Below, piece after piece: positions 24,587-35,954 of a stretch of DNA of 64,000 nt. Origin of the DNA: Perkinsus marinus ATCC 50983 (lineage: Eukaryota; Perkinsozoa; Perkinsida; Perkinsidae); the NCBI RefSeq assembly GCF_000006405.1, contig NW_003211193.1, forward strand, positions 1 to 64,000, given 5' to 3'. The notes under the pieces were generated by a model. That model worked only from the letters and a program-made list of their open reading frames with translations, did no database searches and was not told the DNA's origin. Made by a program: the position numbers and the translations under genes. The stretch's first letter is position 1. Every line of letters begins with the position of its first letter.

Positions 24587-25300
24587 CTAGCTCCCAAACC
24601 CAAGTGCCGTAAGTTCATCGAGAGCGTTACTTCGCACTTTCACCGTGTTCATAATCTCCTCCACCTTCTGTCCAAACGAGATCGCCAATAAATGTAGCGA
24701 CACGGTTTCCTCCCTTGCAGACTCTTCATAAGAAGCTATCGACGACGGACTCGCGTGCAACCCAACATCGCTTTCTCTACTGGGACTCGTATCCATATCG
24801 GAATAATAGTGACGGAATAGAACGAAGGTTAAGATCCAAACAAGAACCCCTGAAGTATGCAAGATACTTGAAATGTAACAGGCTTCAAAAATACGGACTT
24901 CCCGATTTACGACACAGATCATCAGAACCGAATATCGGACGCGTCACAGACGTATCGTGTAATCTCATAAGTTCTTGACTATTTCCCAAAAGTCTGATAA
25001 TGAGTATGCGAAAGACAAAAGTAGACAGGATCAATCTGAATAGGAATGAACGAATCCTTGTCTAAATAAAAGACAACTATAGTAGAGTTGTCAAGCCTCG
25101 AGAAATCATTCTCACATCTAGAATGATATACAACGACAATGTCCGGTATGGCTACAGTGACACTCGCTCCGGGGACACTCTTTACAATGCGTATCAACAT
25201 TTAGTTTACGGCTTACAGAAAAATCATCTTGAGGATCTCTGTCGGCCAAGCCGAAGACAGCCAGGATGATTGAAGCGAGGAGCAGGGAGACGAAACGCAT
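24587..25300 (-). CDS. Secretory single-pass membrane protein of unknown function
   Basis: The Met at 25,300 opens a signal peptide (MRFVSLLLASIILAVFGLA). A short intron beginning GTAAACTAAATG is then inferred, which joins to an ectodomain exon SVPGASVTVAIPDIVVVYHS with an N-glycosylation sequon (NST). Further intron(s) lead to a transmembrane segment GVLVWILTFVLFRHYY (about 24,815-24,860) and a Ser-rich cytoplasmic tail containing a helical stretch (FGQKVEEIMNTVK). If the first intron were retained, the N-terminal part would instead be Cys-rich and stop early. I know no family for it. The gene is divergent from the small plus-strand frame at 25,406. Confidence 0.45.
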
Positions 25301-25405
25301 GGATGTTAGGTGGATAACCTATCAAGAGCAGTAAGAGTTGGCCGTTGAGTTGAACACGGGATGTGCTACGCACGTGACAACTATTATAGTTGTCATAGTT
25401 GAACT

Positions 25406-25847
25406 ATGAGCAAATCCGGTAACTCCTGTAGAGCAGAGCTGGACAGGGTGGCCTATTATGCGAGTGCATCGACTCATAGTGACGGCGTCACGATTCCTCG
25501 CGAAATGCCTGCTAAGGAATCTCTAGCAGGAATACTATTCGGTGCGAGTCGTTCCTCAGTAGGACTGGTGAACAACCCTACACTGGCATCGGCGCTAGAT
25601 GATGAGTTAGTCATCAGAAGATGTTTACAACACGCTATGGAGGTTCAAACATATCCTAATGCTACCGAAAGAAAAGACCCCAGAAGTCTCCCTCAATCCG
25701 GAGTCCTTCTGCTCCATTCATATCGATCAACTCGCGTACTTCACGTTAAACGCTATCAATGAACAAGATTCCGCACAACCTTGTCTGTTATTAACCTGCC
25801 GCAAGCAGCAGTCCATAACAAAGCAAAACAAAGCAGTCCATCCCTGA
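25406..25847 (+). CDS. Hypothetical small protein, probably two exons
   Basis: An open frame from 25,406 (MSKSGNSCRAELDRVAYYAS) runs through SLAGILFGASRSSVGLVN and then a helical stretch. A second frame continues as ESFCSIHIDQLAYFTLNAIN, implying a short intron near 25,660-25,700. No motif is recognised. It faces the secretory protein gene head to head across about 100 bp, a plausible shared promoter. Confidence 0.3.
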
Positions 25848-25939
25848 ACAAGAACAGCTGTGACTCATCTACCCAAGGCAAGGCCAGGCAGGGTAGAACG
25901 AGTGTCTCACTAAAGTGTATATAAATATAACAAATAGAC

Positions 25940-26100
25940 ATTGCTGTAGCTGTAGCTGTTGTTGTTGTTGTTGCTGTTGTTATTGTTGTTGTTATGGTTG
26001 TTGTTGTTGTTGTTGTTGCTGCTGCTGCTGCTGTTGTTGTTATTGGTGTTGTTGTTGTTGTTGTTGTTGTTGTTCTTGTTGTTCTTGTTGTTGTTCTCGT
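25940..26100. repeat. Trinucleotide microsatellite (TTG/TGC)n
   Basis: Imperfect TTG and TGC triplets. Open frames through it read poly-Cys or poly-Thr/Gln and are not treated as genes. It ends at a small palindrome CCCCAATT-G-AATTGGGG (26,104-26,120). Confidence 0.85.
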
Positions 26101-26551
26101 TGTCCCCAATTGAATTGGGGCGGTAGAAACTCCTGCTGAATTAGTCGCGGGTAGTTTGTCGAATTCATACTCCTGTGGATTGGGTTGTGCACTCCCCGCA
26201 GACTCCTGCACAAGGGCAGACTCTCGTGGACTTGCATTCTAACCGAGTATTCACTTTTCACTGAAGGTTTCATCGCGGATCTCACCGGACATGACTAGGC
26301 TGAGGTCGGCGCCTCTTGCGAGAGAGATAAGTCTCTACCTTCAAGGATCAATGTTGATGATAATGACATAAACAAAATGAATTAAAACAACTGATTTTAA
26401 CCCAATGGGCCCAACTAAACTCCCAAGTCCTCGAGTGACAACGGCATGTACTAGCTGATGCCTCCTATAAGGAGAGGGTGCCCATTAGCTCATTGGACTG
26501 TCTATGCAGATCCCGCATGGTCTGTAGTACCTGGTAGTAACCAGAGGTAGC

Positions 26552-28990
26552 TCACACAGTGGAGCTTAGTGATATCACCTTCCTCGTCTCCTCTAATGCC
26601 TTCTGCGTCGTCTCCAACTTAATCTGCAGGGCCCGTATCTCCTCCTGCTTCTTGGCACTCATCGTCGCATGTTCTGAGACCACACCATAGGACGAGCGGG
26701 AGGTGATGATGAAGATGCTAACCCTTCTGACTGCCCTCAAGCTGATGCTGAAGCGCCTCCCCAGTACGCCTCGTCTCGGCGAGTACTGTGGTCATACTAG
26801 ACAACTTAACCTCAGTCGCCTGACCGTAAGGAATAGTACTAGTGCTAGCAGTGCGCTCCTACCTCCTTTTCCCGCTCCAACCGGGAAGTCTTCCTCAACT
26901 CATTGGCTGCTCTCTCTGCCATATCCTTTGACTCTGCCTCGGCTGCTACCAGCTGCTCCCGTATAGAGCTCACTCTGAAAGTCTTCATTCAGGTATGCGG
27001 TAATAAATACGTCCAACACCAAAGCAGGAGCAACCTTTCCCATCCCATGGAGGACGGTGGTGGTTGTTACTAATGCATGCCACGATTCCAATCACACACA
27101 CAAGAGTATCAATCAGTGTGGGAAAGCATGCACATGGTCAACCACATATGTTGGTGACAATGCAGTTTCACCCACTCTACGTGAAGTGGCGTAAAACTCG
27201 GTGAAAAACGCGATATTCAACCTATGCAGTAGTCGTGAAATATTTTTTCACTAGTGTTTTTCATATCACGGGTGAAACTCCAATATTAAATTTCTGGAAG
27301 GAACTGTTGGCACCTTCTTGTTGCTTTTTGTACATTTCTACCCAAATCCATGTATGAACTCGTATAATTAGCGCGGGAAATTTTCGACTCCGCTGAGGAA
27401 AGCAAACATGTTTTTCAACACTGATGATAATAAGCATAACGCATCCAAAGACGGAGTTATTCGGTCACTAACTCTAGGTCAAGAATCCACAAACCAGTGT
27501 TGGTTTTCCTCAGCTGAGTTCAGGAGTTTCTTCACTGATTCTAGGAGTTCATATAAGGAGTCAGTGCAGAAAAGCCCACAAGAATTTCCCTTTTCTTCGC
27601 AGAATTTACATATTGTCACCGTACAGTTGACCAAGTGCATATTCTCCCACACCGTCACAAAAAGAGAATCCTCCACGTACTTGTCATGAGCTGCCCGCAA
27701 CTCCTTCTCTCTAGAGTCCGCTCTCTGCTCGGCTACTGACAACTTCGATTCCGCCTCCCGCAGATTGGACTCCATCTCTGATGCCCGAGTCAATAGATGC
27801 TAACATGACAAGATCAACCACGATAACCCCCAACGGTTACTACTAGCTTCTCTGCAGCGAAAGTCTCCTTAGCCTGCTCTAACTCTCGCCGGATGACTTC
27901 GCGCTTTGACCTCTCTGATGAAAGAGTGTTCTCGAATTCTGCCTCCCGACGCTTTCTGCAAGCCACAGCTTCCTCTAGGGACGCCTTCTACACAACCAGC
28001 AAGGCACAAACATCCACTCCACGACGCATGCCTATACTAGAGCATTCATTTCCCGTTGGTAATTGTCCACTGCAGCTTCCTTATCATGTAGTGCCTGCCG
28101 TTCTCGACCAAGCTCTGTCCTCAGCTGAGACATCTCCTCACCCGCTCGCCGTCTAGTGGCCGCCAACTACCAGGGCCAACCTCGCTGTCAATCGGGTCCT
28201 ACCATGCCCCACCTCAGCTGACCTTTCCATCAACTCTCGATGCTTATCCGCTACTTCCCTCTCCAACTGTTCCCTCTATACAGAAACTAACTCACCCTAA
28301 GGCCCAACTCCTCACCGCATGCTTATGATCCTGCATATCTGTCTCCGCCTTCCTCATTTCTTTCCGAACTTGCTCCGTCTCCATCATCAACTCGGCACAC
28401 CTATACAACAGACTCTAGAGGGCCCTGACCCCTTAACTTCTTATAGCTATCGAGTTATGAGATATATCATATACCATTAAAAAGTCCTTCTCAAGCTCTA
28501 CAGAAACCCAGCTTTTCCAATCGTGCGTATGAAAAGTTACAGGGTTTCCCAGCTGTTTCATCAACACCACCCCTAGTTCATTACCGTTCATTAGAGGCTG
28601 CAAGCTCCTTCTGTAAATCTGCCATGCTATCCTTCATGTCATTAAGCTCCTTTTCATATCGTATCGAGGCTTCCGAGAGCTGAATCAAACAGCGTAATAG
28701 GTGCATATTGAGGTCTATAGAGATACTCGTTTGTCAGTAGTAGTCATTTGCCGATTCAACTGCTCCGCATGCTGCTCGCTCCTGAGCTAGAGTATGCCTC
28801 CACCACTGCACATACGGCTACATTGCATGTATTCGTTTCTCTTTGTCTGCCACGCCTCGCTCTAGAGCCTCCAACTCCTGCTGCAGTCGAGCCACCTGTG
28901 AGAGACGCCATAGGAGGACCACCTGGGCATCTACCTCACTTCAGCCTGATGAGATTCCTCCGCCCGTATCAGCTGCTCCTGTGCCACGCA
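26552..28990 (-). CDS. Long coiled-coil protein, multi-exon, with transposon-bearing introns
   Basis: Minus-strand exons read as heptad-rich coiled coil: VARLQQELEALER (about 28,870), ELNDMKDSMADLQKELAAS (about 28,610-28,665), ASEMESNLREAESKLSVAEQ (about 27,730-27,790), and SAKKQEEIRALQIKLETTQKALEETRK (about 26,590-26,670, quoted in shortened view as QIKLETTQKALEETRK). Exons are separated by short introns plus longer ones holding family 1 and family 2 elements at 27,114-27,423 and 27,495-27,654. The protein is probably several hundred residues and cytoskeletal, centrosomal or vesicle-tethering, but coiled coil alone does not define a role. Start and stop are approximate. Confidence 0.5.
27114..27423 (+). 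mobile_element. Family 1 MITE (hAT-like), with a nested family 2 element
   Basis: Begins CAGTGTGGGAAAGCATGC and ends TTTTTCAACACTG, the family termini. Its body is split by the family 2 element at 27,165-27,281. It lies in an intron of the coiled-coil gene. Confidence 0.7.
27165..27281 (+). mobile_element. Family 2 MITE nested inside a family 1 element
   Basis: Starts GTTTCACCC and ends GGGTGAAACTCC, with the shared inner segment GTGAAGTGGCGTAAAACTC. The insertion is younger than the host element. Confidence 0.7.
27495..27654 (-). mobile_element. Family 1 MITE (hAT-like), opposite orientation
   Basis: Begins CAGTGTTGGTTTTCC and ends GCATATTCTCCCACACCG. The flanks CCACAAAC and TCACAAAA are a weak 8-bp duplication (6 of 8). 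Confidence 0.65.
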
Positions 28991-29079
28991 CGATATACAG
29001 CGACAGTTGCTAGCCACAGCGGGGGTCGGGGTGAAATCTGAAAGCCAAGTTAGTGAGCATGCACTCTACACTAGGCAGG

Positions 29080-30318
29080 TTAGATCAGCCGCCGAACTCT
29101 GCGTATCACCATCATCAATCTGCCTCCCTCGAAAGGGGCTTCCATCATTACTCCTGTCAAGCCTGATCGACCGTTTACTAGGGGACATATCTGCTAGGCT
29201 AGCAACGGCAGCTGGTAGTGACAACGCCATATTCTTTGATATGGTGTATGGACCACCGCTCGTGGACTTGCGGCATGCGTTGATACCTTGGGGAGAGGAA
29301 GCATCCCAGAAACGACGAGTGTTCCTCTCGAGACAAGTCGTTGACATGTGTAGCCGCTACTAGTCATTCTCTCATTCCTCTCAGTCACTTTAGTGATACC
29401 TTGCTGGATCGCAAAGGGAATCGCTAAGCAGGAGCTAGTTCATCAGCTGATCATCTCGACGATACTACAGTTGCCCGTAAGCTTCACAGTAGTGAGAGTG
29501 TGACAACCAGAATTATTAAGAGCTGAGGCTAGGACCTCCCCACCAGTCGGGCCTAGGGCGTTATGAGAGAGGTTTAAGTGACGCAAACTAACGAGAAGGG
29601 CAGGACTAGGCCAGGGGGTCTTAGTCGTACGCTACCTCCGGGAGTGCGTAAGCAGTGTAGAGGCAATAGCTTCAGCTCCAGCAGGGCTAATCTGGCATTC
29701 TTGCATAGATAGTATACTCAAATCAGGAGCCACACTGAGCGATGAGAGCAGGGACTCAAAGCCTGATGAGTAGAAGAAGAACGATGGTTGGTATAACATT
29801 GATTGAGTATAGTACATTGAGGTGAAGCCTCTCCTAGAGGGTTCCAATCCAATACGATCTCCTTCACATGCCGTAAAGCCTGGCTACTACGTATGGCATT
29901 CCCAAGGTCTATAAGACCCTCAGAGTGTATGTTATTACCAGCTAGGTTCAAGGAGTGTATCAGCATCTACAATGTCAATGAGCAAAGCACTGCCCACCTC
30001 CATCACAACAATGTCTGTCACCTTATCATTGCCTATCTGTCTGAGTGCCTCACAAAGGGCTCGGCAGCCCTTAGTCCCAATATACCTATCTGATAGGTCG
30101 ATAGCTACAGAGGATATGCTGCCATCGTTGGGAGTGCCGGCAGACGACGAAACTAACTCCTCTATATATCGTCGCACTTGACTCTCGAGCATATCAAACG
30201 ACTCTACTGTACTAGGCCTCGTTCTTGCTAATGTACACTGGTAGTAAAACTCGCGTTTATCAACTGCGTTAACTCCATCACTCCAAATGCCCATAAGAAA
30301 CTTCAAATACAATATCAT
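29080..30318 (-). CDS. Leucine-rich-repeat protein (ribonuclease-inhibitor type)
   Basis: Minus-strand exons carry RI-type LRR units with the L-x-x-L-x-L-x-x-N-x-(I/L)-x-x-x-G pattern: SVAIDLSDRYIGTKGCRALC (about 30,040-30,100), SLNLAGNNIHSEGLIDLGNA (about 29,900-29,960), LSILSMQECQISPAGAEAIA (about 29,660-29,725), HLNLSHNALGPTGGEVLASAL (about 29,520-29,585; last unit written to show the repeat phase). The N-terminal exon (from 30,318) is helical. A Ser-rich C-terminal exon ends near 29,080. Such repeats form protein-binding horseshoes; no partner domain (NACHT, kinase) is visible. Short introns separate the units. Confidence 0.65.
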
Positions 30319-30341
30319 GCCAACGACTCTTTAATGGCTGA

Positions 30342-31124
30342 TCACCTCCTCATGCTACTCCGTAGTAGACCCTGTGGTACACTAGCTACCCTCTTAGATG
30401 CCGCCGTGACCGCATCCTCATGATCCTCACTATCAGAAGAGGAAGCACTCCCATCACTGCCGGCTGGTGAATAGCCCTTCGAGCCTGGCCCCAACAGGGA
30501 GAACCCAAGAGCCATAGCATTCCTTGCACTACGACGACGTTCTGAAATACGACTATCATAACAAACACCCAACAACCCAAGTACTCGAACCTTTTTCCTG
30601 CATATCCTCCTTTACTTTGGCTATGTGTGCCATAAGCGGGTTATAGTATCTAAGGAGTAAATGTAAACGACGAAGCAACGTCGCAAATCCTGACTTCTTT
30701 TTCACTTTAGGATCCAACGAGGCGCTGAGCCAGGGAAGTAAAATAATCAAAAAAATTGCACCAGCCTGAGAAATGAATATGATAGAAACTCATCAGTAGG
30801 AACACGACAGACCTTTTTCCATTTCTTGTCAACGATAGCTGTGGCGAGCAGAGGCCCCAAGAGCTGCCCCAACAGACTAGCCAGCCAGGCCCTTTTGGCA
30901 GGGTGAGGCATGTATAGCTCAGCGACATTCAATGTGCCTATGAAAAACAATATCCTACATTGCAAAGTGTCTGACATGTAACTACCAGCTTGGGAGTAGG
31001 CGAAAAACATCTGTGCCATGATGCCTACTATACCATTGGTCATAAGAGGTCTACGACCTGATCTAATGACTAGGAACATCATCAATACTACGGGCACTGT
31101 ATGGACCTGAGCTGGGAACCTCAT
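30342..31124 (-). CDS. Predicted multi-pass membrane protein, unrecognised
   Basis: The start at 31,124 gives a hydrophobic N-terminus (VPVVLMMFLVIRSGRRPL), then NGIVGIMAQMFFAYS, another hydrophobic exon (LASLLGQLLGPLLATAIV, about 30,830-30,885), a basic amphipathic exon (FATLLRRLHLLLRYYNPLMA, about 30,640-30,700) and a Ser/Asp-rich acidic tail (SASSSDSEDHEDAV) ending at 30,342. Frame changes require two or three short introns. The layout suggests an endomembrane protein with a cytosolic tail. I do not recognise the family. Confidence 0.4.
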
Positions 31125-31133
31125 TCTACTTTA

Positions 31134-32353
31134 CAACCTCGTCTTCTGAGCCCACCCAGTGGTCCATAGCCGCGAATTGGAGTTTGGTCAACTTAACGCC
31201 TCTAAGAGCCATCTTTTGCCTCATCATTTCCGTCAAGCCTCTAGCTCCAGCAGTGCGGAAGGCCATACACACACCGAAGCTATTCGATAGCAGAAAAGGA
31301 TCCTAAACAGTAGTAGCAACTAGAGTCCCACCAGCCAGTATCACACACTCACCCATTGCTCTTGCCTTAGTAGTATTCTCGATACTATCAGAACCCAATT
31401 CCAAGATGTATAAGCTTGGAGGTTCTTTCGAAGGAACTTGTTGTTGATAACCTCACTACTGCCTATAAGCACCTCCCATAGTAGAGGGTATTCACAGAAA
31501 AAGGCTTACCAGTTAAAGCGAGGTAGATAGCACATCCAAGGGCAATGTTAAGGCGGTCACCAGGGACGAGCTGAAAGGGTATCACAGAGGGCTGTCGATC
31601 AGACATACGTCCCATCTTGAGAAAAAAGTAAAGCTGAAGCTATCCAGTTATTGATCAACACGACCAGAACAGAACAGTACCACCATTAAGGATATACAGG
31701 CGAAATGACAGACCCGTGCAAAGCATGAGTACTCATAATATAGTAGAGTGCGTCACGAGCTATACCAATAACCAATCAACCAGCAAGATGTGAAAGGCAG
31801 GTACGGCTCTCCTAAGCATCACCCCACAAGACCGTTGAAGAGCCAACATCTCCCTTCCACGTTTCGCCAGGATCCACCACTATTTTGCCCTCCACTACAA
31901 AACCGGGAGAAATTACCTGCCTAGGTTCGGTCAAGGCATACGCACACACCAGCACCAGATGAGGTTGACCCCAGGGAGACAGAACAGGGGCACTCTCACG
32001 AGTCGTGAGTCACGACTACTGCAGCTTGTTCTAGTGTTTGAAGCTTAGCATAGTTGACAAAATGATCACCGGTAATAAGCGTTACATCGCTTTCAAAAAA
32101 GCCAATACCACTAAGTGTCGTTCCACGATCTAGGTCCGATAAATCTGCAAAGTTCAAGATGCTAAGGCAGTTATAAAAGAGCGTGTAATACCCTACATGC
32201 CATCCATGAATATGGTGGAGCCATCACAAGCTGGTGGCCCCCTCGTTGCACTTCTTCCGAGACTAAAACATCTCCTACTGTCAAAGTATGACGATCGAAA
32301 TGCAGTACTGTGTCAGACAGAGACACGTAAACTTGATTAGCACAAACCTTCAT
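31134..32353 (-). CDS. Unrecognised multi-exon protein
   Basis: Possible exons: VYVSLSDTVLHFDRHTLTVG (about 32,270-32,340), MSDRQPSVIPFQLVPGDRLN then ALGCAIYLALTGKP (about 31,515-31,605), and a C-terminal exon FGVCMAFRTAGARGLTEMMR ... LQFAAMDHWVGSEDE ending in a stop near 31,134. The C-terminal stretch looks like a soluble globular domain. Introns about 45-60 nt long fit between them. No family motif is recognised; exon order is tentative. Confidence 0.3.
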
Positions 32354-32913
32354 CTATAAGAATATGAACAACACATATAGAACGACAACCACGATAGATA
32401 CCAATTTCTGTTCAAGTTCTGTATTATACAACTGAGCTTACTGCAAATCGGATCCCTTTATTCCACGAGCGTGGTATATACTATCCTGGACACACTGTAC
32501 TGGCGATCCAACCTAAATAAAAACATGCTGCGAACTGTTTATCGACTATGAAGTTAATGCCTCACTTCAGTAGCTCGACAGAAGTAGGCAACATCATGAC
32601 AACACGATGCAACAAATCTACCATTAAACTGACGTTACAGACAACAGGTCATCCCTAGAGAGCACAACATTAACACCAGTGCCCTGCAGCACCCTACAAG
32701 AGCAATGCCCCTTTGCACCACCCCCCTCTCTCAACTAAACCCTAACATGGACTATGGACGGACAGCTAACCACAAGCGCCGTATGGTGTGGCCCCATAGG
32801 TCACTAATATCATAAAAAGTGAGAATGGCTTTAGAGCCATGACAATGGAATGTTATAACCGCAACAACGGAGGTGTATTCCCATAATCAATAACGATACC
32901 GCATAACGACATC
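32354..32913. other. Intergenic region, nothing recognised
   Basis: Low coding potential on both strands and no repeat seen. It lies between the 3' end of the CLN3-like gene and the upstream side of the next minus-strand gene. Confidence 0.4.
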
Positions 32914-34191
32914 TCAGAACTTTATAGGGATAGAGCCCGAGGGCCAAAAGGTATGGTCAGCCCAGAGGGTAGTTAAAAAGCTGGCCAGTGTTCCAAGATT
33001 GACCAACATCGCAACAAAATTGACAGCTCTCTCCTTATCGTGCGGAGAAAGACGCTTACAACACTGTACTAGATAGTAAACAGTGACGTACATAGAGCCT
33101 CCACATAAGCCTACTAATGACATAGAGGCCACTTGCAATACAAGTGGCATGTAGTGACCGCTCCCGGTGGTCAACAACCACACCATAAACAGGGTACACT
33201 GTAATAGTGTAGCCGAAATAAGTACTATCTTCATAGCCTTTTGAACCGCAGAGTCCTTCGAGAGCCAACGGACAACAGGCAGGGTCAACGACCTCGAGAT
33301 TAGTACGCCTATTTGATACACGAAGCACAGCTCCTCATACCAACTACGAGGCACTCCTGAGCTCATCGAAGCCTCACGTGCAAACTTGCCCTGTATGGTG
33401 TATTCCAACCAATAAACCAGGCCAAGAGCGATACCATCACAACTAAGAACTCTCATAACAGAAGGGAATGGCAAAGATGCTTTCACCAATAGAGTGTCTG
33501 TGATTAGGCCGGTCTTTTCATACCCTTCCTTTAAAGGAGATGCAGTTTCGTCCTTCTTGAGGGCCTCATAGCACATCGCAAAGAGAGGTTGTATAGTGGC
33601 TATGGCCAGGAAGAACGTCTGGTTAGACCAGCCAATAGGAGGGGCCCTTAGGGTAAGGTAGAAGAAGGCACCGAGGACACCGGCCCACCCCGTACCACAG
33701 GACCAATCGCCGATGAAAGTAGGGTCGAACTTTCTTATATAACAAAGCGTGAAGTTCTCCCCCAAGATCTGGGTCAAGCCAGCGAGTAACACTCCAACAA
33801 CACAGAACTCGAAAGTAGGAGCGAAAGCGATCATGACAAGGCCGATGATCCGTATGATAGTGGTAACCCAGAAGCGATAGAAAAAGGGTACGTCTAGTTC
33901 GGAAACCATGGCACTTATAGGAGTAGCGAAGACTCCTAGTGCCACTGAAGCACTACCAATGATCTGAAGCACAGCAGACGGTCAAGGTATTAGCAAAATG
34001 GATTAGAATGGCCACGAAAGCAGTCAGAAACGCCGACGCGAAGTACTTACACCGAAATTCTCCATCGCATTGTATTCCTGTGCGAGGCTTTTCGAGGCGC
34101 TGATGACAGCAACAAAGGAGGCATTATTCAGTAGGCCCATTAGGATGAAGCATAGTGAGTCCGATCTATTGTTATGAGTGCGTGAAACCAT
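32914..34191 (-). CDS. CLN3: CLN3/battenin-like lysosomal membrane protein
   Basis: Two exons (34,191-34,051 and 33,963-32,914) joined across an 87-nt GT-AG intron give about 396 residues, against 438 in human CLN3. The N-terminus carries FILMGLLNNASFVAVISA, the family's first helix with its GLxNNxSYVVMLSAA motif. GENFTLCYIRKFDP followed by GDWSCGTGWAGVLGAFFYL matches the diagnostic (W)SSGTGGAGLLGA segment. Later, LVYWLEYTIQGKF, SWYEELCFVYQIGVLISRS and LVGLCGGSMYVTVYY correspond to the Y-x-x-EYFINQG, WYQMLYQxGVFxSRSS and GLLGGAAYVNTF motifs. About 10-11 transmembrane helices. Known role: endolysosomal membrane protein needed for clearance of glycerophosphodiesters; MFS-related fold. Start at 34,191 is the first in-frame Met before the first helix. 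Human residues mutated in Batten disease were not checked. Confidence 0.9.
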
Positions 34192-34839
34192 TTGATCAAA
34201 GCAAGATGCGGTTGTTGCTTCACGATTACTGGGCGTCCGCGAGCACCTTTAACTTAGCGCTCGCCCAGATGCATCAGCACCGTAATTTGACAATACTCGA
34301 TGCAGTTAAACCCGATGCTCGAGCGCCTCGGTACTCGAATCCTCGAGTTTCTTAAGGGTAGGAGTAGACTACCGTGAAAAGTTTCACCAACCGGGTGAAT
34401 TTAGTCTCGGAGGGAAACTCTCCCTTGGTGGAGTTGCCCTACCATTGGGTAGTTTATTGATACCAGTCGGTAAAAAGTAAATATCATGGCATAGGCCTGC
34501 TTCATACATATAATGAAAACTCGAGCACGTACGATATACGCACCATAGATACGAACTTGGGGCTCTGCTACGCCCACTATACATACTATCCATGCCGCCA
34601 TATCATGTATGATTTTCTTGACCCGCCATTGAGCTCATCGCGATTCCCTCAATACTCGAACTTTTTTCTCTGCTATTATCGGTGAAAGTCGGTGATTATT
34701 CCTCAACACAACTACGCTGACTCTCCATCAATAATCCTTCCGCATCATCATCTCAGCATCAGATCCTGACTGGACTAAGTGTCGTTCCATTGAGGATCCA
34801 AGTTGCTATCAGGATAAGGACATCTCGTTAACTGTAACA
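34192..34839. other. Divergent intergenic region between CLN3-like and SDHB genes
   Basis: About 650 bp separating two head-to-head genes, so both promoters should lie here. A short motif GTTTCACCAACCGGGTGAA near 34,381 resembles paired family 2 termini and may be a relic. No TATA-like or other element is convincing. Confidence 0.4.
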
Positions 34840-35954
34840 ATGCTCTCTCACCTCTGGTCTGACGCCTCTCGCCGATGCTTCGCAACCTCGTCTGCCACTA
34901 GGATGCAGACCTTCAGAGTCTACCGCTACGACCCTCTGAAGCAAGACAAGCCACACATGCAGGTATGGGAATAGTAGTTATTGACAATATCTACCAGTGT
35001 GTTTCAGGAGTATAACATTGACTTGGCACAATGTGGTCCGATGATTTTGGATGCCCTCATTAAAATCAAGGATACTCAGGACTCCACTCTAGCATTCCGG
35101 CAAGTTTCCCCAGTGGCGTTATCTCGCCAACTGGTCTCATTCAGACGCTCTTGTCGCGAGGGCATTTGCGGATCTTGCGCTATGAATATTAATGGCAAGA
35201 ATGGCCTCGCGTGCCTCCAGTACATCGAGCCCGGCGCAGCTCCTATTGATATTCAGCCGCTCCCTCACACGTGATAGGATGGTGTACGTCCCGTATGGTT
35301 TAAAGGTGTTTGCAGGTACGTCTTGAAGGACTTAGTTCCCGACTTGAGCAATTTTTATAATCAATATAAGAGTATTGAACCCTGGCTCAAACGTAGACGT
35401 GCAAAACAGCCTGGTGAAAAGGAGTACTATCAAAGCATTGAGGATAGAGAAAAGCTTGATGGCATGTACGTAGGCTCTCAGCAGGCGGCCTGAGAGGTTA
35501 TCCTAGAGGCTCAGGTATGAGTGTATTCTCTGTGCTTGTTGCATGACTTCGTGTCCATCTTACTGGTGGAATCCTGAATATTATCTCGGCCCGGCGGTGC
35601 TCTTGCAGGCATACAGGTTAGGGACCTGTGGTGTCCATAACTTTCGATCGTACGCACTTAGATGGATCGCGGACTCTAGAGATGAATTCACAACGGAGCG
35701 CATGGCTTGGATCAACGACTCCATGAGACTTTATCGTTGTCACGGCATCATGAACTGCACTTCATGCTGCCCTAAAGGTGATTCATGTTTCACTAGCTCT
35801 TCGAGTCTATCTCACTGTAGGTCTGGATCCAGCTAAGGCCATTGCTAAGATGAAGGCCGAGATAGAAGCTGCTTATGAGCCTGGATGGACTAAGATAGTA
35901 GCCCAGGAATCCATAGCTAACAAGAAACGCGAGAGTGGTATGATGTATGCCTAG
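34840..35954 (+). CDS. SDHB: Succinate dehydrogenase iron-sulfur subunit (complex II)
   Basis: Carries electrons from FAD in the flavoprotein subunit to ubiquinone on the matrix side of the inner mitochondrial membrane. Seven exons: introns 34,963-35,007, 35,100-35,144, 35,271-35,315, 35,466-35,514, 35,617-35,661 and 35,778-35,820. The start at 34,840 gives a Ser/Arg-rich presequence ([20 protein letters not shown]). The 2Fe-2S ferredoxin cluster ligands are in [20 protein letters not shown]. The 4Fe-4S and 3Fe-4S ligands are in [18 protein letters not shown] and [34 protein letters not shown] and [13 protein letters not shown] are also conserved. All cluster cysteines appear present and the length (about 280) is normal. 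Intron 2 starts GCAAGT, so it is GC-AG, and because it is 45 nt and lacks a stop it could be retained in frame; the family alignment demands its removal. Confidence 0.95.

Noticed and set aside
25756-26211. Thr-rich 151-codon minus-strand frame and Cys-rich plus-strand frame
   Set aside because: Both are products of the TTG/TGC repeat.
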